64,000 nucleotides of DNA, taken from Streptomyces sp. NBC_01283 (GTDB taxonomy: Bacteria > Actinomycetota > Actinomycetes > Streptomycetales > Streptomycetaceae). The stretch is from positions 806,001-870,000 of the forward strand of contig NZ_CP108430.1 of assembly GCF_041435335.1 (NCBI RefSeq). Reading direction: 5' to 3'. Under the pieces are notes generated by a model, which was not told the DNA's origin, did not search any database, and was given only the letters and a program-made list of their open reading frames with translations. The position numbers were made by a program, and so were the translations under genes. Shown here one piece after another: positions 58,675-64,000 of the stretch. Numbering within the stretch: the stretch's first letter is position 1; every line of letters starts with the position of its first letter.

Positions 58675-59313
58675 TCACTCGCCCGCGCGCATCAGCAGAT
58701 GGCCGCGCCGGAACCGTTCGCCTTCGTGCGGCTCGCGCAGCATCCTGCCGACCTCCACGAACCCGGCCTCGCGGGCCAGCTCCGCGAGGCCGTCGACGGG
58801 CCAGCGGTAGGCGGTCACGACCTTGTGGTCGAACGGCGTGACCGGGCCGCCGTCCGCCTCGAAGAACCCGAGCAGGATGTGGCCGCCCGGCGCGATGACC
58901 CGCCGGAACTCCGCGAAGTACGGCGGCAGATCCTGCGGCGGGGTGTGGATGAGCGAGTACCAGGACACGATGCCGGCCAGCTTGCCGTCGGCGAGGTCGA
59001 GGGCGTCCATGGAGCCGAGTTCGAACCTCAGGTCCGGGTGGTTCTGCCGGGCGAGCTCGATCATCGCGGGCGACAGGTCGATGCCGAAGACGTCGAGACC
59101 CAGGTCCCGCAGGTGCGCCGTCGTCCGGCCGGGGCCGCACCCCAGTTCGGCGACCGGTCCGGCACCGGCCGACACGAGTTCGGCGAACGCGGCGAGCACC
59201 GCGCGGTCCAGCGGAAACGCGTCGAGCGCGTCGCGGGACAGTTCGTCGTAGAGGACGGCGACGGAGTCGTAGGCATCCGCTGTCGCGGACAGGTGGGAGG
59301 AGGTCTCAGTCAT
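58675..59313 (-). CDS. Class I SAM-dependent methyltransferase
   Basis: 212 residues. A-E-L-G-C-G-P-G-R-T (motif I), F-G-I-D-L-S-P-A-M (motif II) and A-P-G-G-H-I-L-L-G-F-F (motif III) are present. Y-D-S-V-A-V-L-Y-D-E near the N-terminus is typical of small-molecule methyltransferases. TAGATT lies 8 bases before the ATG, so the mRNA may be leaderless. Function of the product is unknown. Confidence 0.88.
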   Translation of the reverse strand: MTETSSHLSATADAYDSVAVLYDELSRDALDAFPLDRAVLAAFAELVSAGAGPVAELGCGPGRTTAHLRDLGLDVFGIDLSPAMIELARQNHPDLRFELGSMDALDLADGKLAGIVSWYSLIHTPPQDLPPYFAEFRRVIAPGGHILLGFFEADGGPVTPFDHKVVTAYRWPVDGLAELAREAGFVEVGRMLREPHEGERFRRGHLLMRAGE

Positions 59314-59401
59314 GAGCGAGGAATCTAGTCCACGCCCGCCGCTCCGTCCCTTGCCCCCCCCTCCCCCTCCATGCGGCGCCGCGCGGATCAGCCTTCGCCT
59401 C

Positions 59402-59847
59402 TCAGACCTGACGTCGGGGCAGGCGCACCACCTGGACGAAGAAGTCGTCGATCTGGCGTACCGCGGCGATGAACTGGTCCAGGTCGACCGGCTTGGTCAC
59501 GTAGGCGTTCGCATGCAGTTTGTAGCTGCGCAGGATGTCCTCCTCCGCCGCCGACGTGGTGAGCACCACCACCGGAATGTCCTGCAGGTCCTGGTCCGAC
59601 TTGACCTTCTCCAGGACCTGGCGCCCGTCGTACTTGGGCAGGTTGAGGTCGAGCAGGATGAGATCGGGACGCGGCGCCGCCGTGTACTCGCCGCGCTGGT
59701 ACAGGAAGTCGAGCGCTTCCTCGCCGTCCCGGACCACGTGCAGCGTGTTGCGGATCTTGTTGTCCTCGAACGCCTCGCGCGTCATCAGCTCGTCGCCCGG
59801 GTCGTCCTCCACGAGAAGCACGTTGATCGGCGCGGCATCAGGGCTGG

Positions 59848-59851
<4 letters not shown>
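59402..59851 (-). CDS. Single-domain response regulator
   Basis: 149 residues, REC domain only. E-D-D-P-G-D (acidic pocket), L-L-D-L-N-L-P (D68, phosphoacceptor), T-T-S (Thr) and V-T-K-P-V (Lys) are all present. It has no output domain, so it probably passes phosphate onward or to the kinase. It overlaps the upstream histidine kinase stop by ATGA and is co-transcribed with it. Confidence 0.92.
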
Positions 59852-61489
<1,638 letters not shown>

Positions 61490-61497
<8 letters not shown>

Positions 61498-62761
61498 GGC
61501 GTTGTTCTCCGATGCTGCTCTTGTAGCGGCCTTCGGCCACAGCTCTCGTCGGTCCGTCTCCGCTCCCGTGCCAGTGCAGGTGCACGACGGCCACGTCGTC
61601 GGCCAGACCGCCCTGTTCCTCGGCGAGGCCCTCGGCCCGCTGGATCAGCGTGTCGACGAAGGCCGCCGGTGCCAGGGGACCCAGCTCGCGCGCGAGGCCG
61701 AGGAGTCCCTCTTCGCCGAGCCGCTCGCGGCCCTTGCCGATGTGCCCTTCGAAGAGGCCGTCGGTGAACAGCACCAGCGCCGACTCCGCGGGCAGCGGCA
61801 GTTCCTCGACCGGCCAGAGCGGAACACCCGGGGCGACGCCCAGGGCAGGCCCGCCGGCCGCCTCCATCCACTCGACGCCGCCCTCCGCGGTGCGCAGCAG
61901 CATCCCGGGGTGGCCCGCGCGTACCAGCCGCACGTGCTGTGCCCCCGCCGGGACGGAAAGGCTCGTCAGCGTGGCGAAGACGTACGGCTTCACGCGCTCC
62001 GCCAGCATGATCTCCTCGAGCCGGCCCACCTGCTCGGCGCCGGTGACGCCGCTGAGCACCAGCGTGCGCCAGGCGATGCGCAGTGCCACGCCGAGCGCCG
62101 CCTCATCGGGTCCATGACCGGAGACATCCCCTATGAGGGCGTGCACGGTGCCGTCCGCGCTCTGGACGATGTCGTAGAAGTCGCCGCCCAGCAGGGCCTG
62201 GGCGCGGCCGGGCCGGTAGCGGGCCACGACGTTCACGCCCGCGCTGTTCAGGAGCGGCCTCGGCAGCAGTCCCCGTTCGAGCCGGGCGTTCTCCTGGGCC
62301 TGCATCTGGCTGGCCTGCAGGGCGACGGCCGCCTGCTCGGCCTGCTTGCGCTGGATCGCGTAGCGCACGGCCCGGCCGAACAGCTCCGGTTCCACGCGGC
62401 CCTTGACGAGGTAGTCCTGGGCCCCCGCGGCCACGGCGGCGGAGCCCGTCTCCTCCTCGGCGAGGCCCGTGAGCACCACGACCGCGACCTGCTCGGCGTG
62501 GGACCGGACCATGGACACGGCTTCAAGGCCCTGGGCGTCAGGCAGGTGCAGGTCGAGCAGCACGCAGTCCGGCACCTCAAGGGCCAGCGCCGCACGCGCC
62601 TCGGCCATGGAACGCACCCACTGCAGACGCATCTTCAGCGCACTGTCGGCGACGAGTTCCTCGACCAGGAGGGCGTCGCCGGGGTCGTCCTCGACCAGCA
62701 GTACCAGCGGCGGCGGCAGCTGCCGGGCCGTCGCGGTGTCACTCTCAATGGCTGAACGCAT
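61490..62761 (-). CDS. Response-regulator-linked PP2C (SpoIIE-type) phosphatase
   Basis: 423 residues. An N-terminal REC domain (E-D-D-P-G-D, V-L-L-D-L-H-L-P with D70, V-K-G) is joined by a coiled coil (A-L-Q-A-S-Q-M-Q-A-Q-E-N-A-R) to a PP2C/SpoIIE domain with G-G-D-F-Y-D (192-197), G-D-V-S-G-H-G (211-217) and D-D-V-A-V near the end. Phosphorylation of the REC domain should switch phosphatase activity, which typically dephosphorylates a STAS anti-sigma antagonist. The ATG at 62761 has no good site upstream, so the start is tentative. It begins the operon with the kinase and the response regulator. Confidence 0.92.
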
Positions 62762-63073
62762 GCCGGAAGTCCATGGCTGTGACGCCACCGCTCTTCTCCC
62801 GCCTTCCCCACCCGGTAAGCCCACCTGGCCATGCGGCCGTTGCCGACCGTCGACGTCCGCGGCGGGTCCGCCACCGTGGTCGTCGTACGGTCTTGGGATC
62901 TTCGCACAACGCACACACCGCTCGGTAGCCGACCGTAGAGGTCGACGGGCCGGTGCCGGGCGGCGGGTGTGGGCAGGGCGTGGGCAAGGTGCGGGCGGGA
63001 ACGCCCGCAAGGGGCGCTTACCGTAAAGGTTTACGGGTAGGGCGGTGCCGTCACCTCGTGACCCGGGCAGTCG
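62762..63073. other. Upstream region of the phosphorelay operon with a dyad
   Basis: 312 bp with no supported gene. CCGTAAAGGTTTACGG (63021-63036) is a 16-bp perfect palindrome, the only AT-rich dyad here, about 260 bp upstream of the phosphatase start. It may be a regulator site or part of the terminator of the facing DinB gene (stop at 63074). Confidence 0.5.
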
Positions 63074-63643
63074 TCACTGGCCCACCCGGCCGTCGATGCA
63101 CTCGCGCAGCAGGTCGGCCTGCCCGCAGTGCCGGGCGTACTCCTCGATCCTGTGCACCATCAGTTCCCGGACGGCGAAGCCGTCCTTGCCCAGGCGTTCG
63201 CCCAGATCCGGGTATTCGGCCAGTTCGTCGTCCAGCGCCGCCTGCTCGCGCGCCAGGTCGGCGTATGCGGCATCGACCACGTCCTGGTCGCCGACCGCCC
63301 CGTTGAAGTCCGCGTCGCGCTCGCCGTACAGCTTCGGCAGCGGCTCGCCGTCCCTGATCCAGTTGCGCCAGTCCCGTTCCACCTCGGCGAGGTGGCGCAA
63401 CAGGCCGAGCAGGGACATCGTCGACGGCGGAACCGACCGCCGGGCCAGCTGCTCCGCGTCCAGGCCCTCGCACTTCATCTTCAGGGTCAGGCGGTAGTTC
63501 GTCAGGAAGTCCTGCAGCGTCGCCAACTCGCCGTCCGGGCTGACTCCGTCGCTGTTGCGGGGGTCGTCGTCCGGGTCCGCCCACATGTCGGGGTAGGTGG
63601 TCGCCTGACTCCATCGTTCGGGTTGGTCGCTCATGCGGGACAT
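63074..63643 (-). CDS. DinB-family protein (DUF664)
   Basis: 189 residues. Q-D-F-L-T-N-Y-R-L-T-L-K-M-K-C, L-L-G-L-L-R-H-L-A-E-V-E-R-D-W and L-M-V-H-R-I-E-E-Y-A-R-H-C-G-Q-A-D-L-L with the H-x3-E and H pair give the metal-binding four-helix bundle. It is a paralogue in style to the DinB at 42.8 kb. No ribosome binding site is clear; ATG at 63634 is an alternative. Confidence 0.88.
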   Translation of the reverse strand: MSRMSDQPERWSQATTYPDMWADPDDDPRNSDGVSPDGELATLQDFLTNYRLTLKMKCEGLDAEQLARRSVPPSTMSLLGLLRHLAEVERDWRNWIRDGEPLPKLYGERDADFNGAVGDQDVVDAAYADLAREQAALDDELAEYPDLGERLGKDGFAVRELMVHRIEEYARHCGQADLLRECIDGRVGQ

Positions 63644-63693
63644 GGTCGCGGGTGGGGACCCGGCGCGCCACCGACTTTCGTGGCCGGGCGTTC

Positions 63694-64000
63694 CTACTCG
63701 CTGTGCTGGATCTGGATCAGGTTGCCGCAGGTGTCGTCGAACACCGCGGTGGTGACCGGGCCCATCTCCAGCGGCTCCTGGGTGAAGTTCACCCCGAGCG
63801 CGCGCAGCCGCTCGAACTCCGCGGCCACGTCGTCCACGGCGAAGGAGGTCACCGGGATGCCGTCCTCGACCAGCGCCGTCTTGTACGGCTGCACGGCGGG
63901 GTGGCCGGAGGGCTCAAGCAGCAGTTCGGTCCCGTCGGGAGCCTCCGGCGAGACCACGGTCAGCCACCGGTCGTCCCCGATGGGGACGTCGTGCTTCTTC
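63694..64000 (-). CDS. VOC family protein, N-terminal end beyond the window
   Basis: The frame runs to the window edge, so the start is outside. The visible 101 residues include V-S-P-E-A-P-D-G-T-E-L-L-L-E-P-S, then V-D-D-V-A-A-E-F-E-R-L, and end F-D-D-T-C-G-N-L-I-Q-I-Q-H, typical of a glyoxalase-fold C-terminal half. Confidence 0.85.
   Translation of the reverse strand, partial: KKHDVPIGDDRWLTVVSPEAPDGTELLLEPSGHPAVQPYKTALVEDGIPVTSFAVDDVAAEFERLRALGVNFTQEPLEMGPVTTAVFDDTCGNLIQIQHSE

Overview
The window is about 71% G+C, with third-position G/C bias, short intergenic gaps, GTG/TTG starts and many leaderless-looking genes. Its gene families (Ku, SpoIIE-type PP2C phosphatases, an ANTAR-GAF protein, PucR regulators, F420-type oxidoreductases, AlkZ-like HTH_42 proteins, YceI, DUF6131) are typical of a streptomycete. 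It looks like chromosome-arm (accessory) DNA: many regulator/transporter pairs, secreted hydrolases and several decayed genes. I see no rRNA, CRISPR array or intact insertion sequence.

Layout. 0.1-6.5 kb: DUF1062 protein, ANTAR-GAF protein, MerR/imine-reductase-like pair, secreted lipase plus GMC (cholesterol-oxidase-like) oxidase. 6.7-9 kb: TetR regulator and a degenerate aryl-acid adenylating enzyme. 9.7-13.4 kb: deazaflavin-dependent oxidoreductase, ArsR/MFS pair, anti-sigma antagonist. 13.4-17.6 kb: alpha/beta hydrolase, two truncated gene remnants around a VOC protein, polyprenyl synthase, secreted serine protease. 17.7-22.1 kb: AlkZ-like DNA glycosylase, PucR-like regulator, two secreted esterases. 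22.5-28.5 kb: a tightly coupled M19 dipeptidase, M20 hydrolase, GNAT and N-succinylamino acid racemase operon, then a convergent PucR regulator. 28.5-31.3 kb: GNAT/methyltransferase pair and a transglutaminase-like protein. 31.3-38 kb: broken MFS gene, XRE-cupin regulator, methyltransferase, phosphatase, sugar dehydrogenase, broken alpha/beta hydrolase. 37.6-41.2 kb: TetX-like monooxygenase, DHA2 exporter and TetR regulator. 41.4-46 kb: PAP2 protein, DinB/methyltransferase pair, XRE-cupin regulator, Ku. 46.2-51.2 kb: membrane-anchored Mrr-like nuclease, small membrane proteins, Na+/H+ antiporter, flavodoxin-like protein, FUSC protein. 51.5-56.2 kb: YceI, mycothiol-type DinB protein, polysaccharide lyase, ABC-F protein with a cupin/zinc-ribbon partner. 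56.2-56.4 kb: an odd 120-nt serine-tRNA-like element beside a 20-bp perfect palindrome. 56.5-59.3 kb: SDR/TetR pair, GNAT, methyltransferase. 59.4-62.8 kb: response regulator, histidine kinase and PP2C phosphatase operon. The window ends in a DinB gene and a VOC gene cut by its edge.

How the genes fit together. Most regulators sit back to back with their likely target and share an operator-like dyad (MerR, ArsR, TetR at 40.6 and 57.3 kb, XRE-cupin). The 22.5-26.7 kb operon reads as a route from peptides or D-amino acids to L-amino acids. The 59.4-62.8 kb operon is a phosphorelay ending in a phosphatase that probably acts on a partner-switching module. Strongest points for follow-up are the tRNA-like element with its palindrome, the D/L amino acid operon, the catalytically impaired adenylating enzyme and the AlkZ-like glycosylase.
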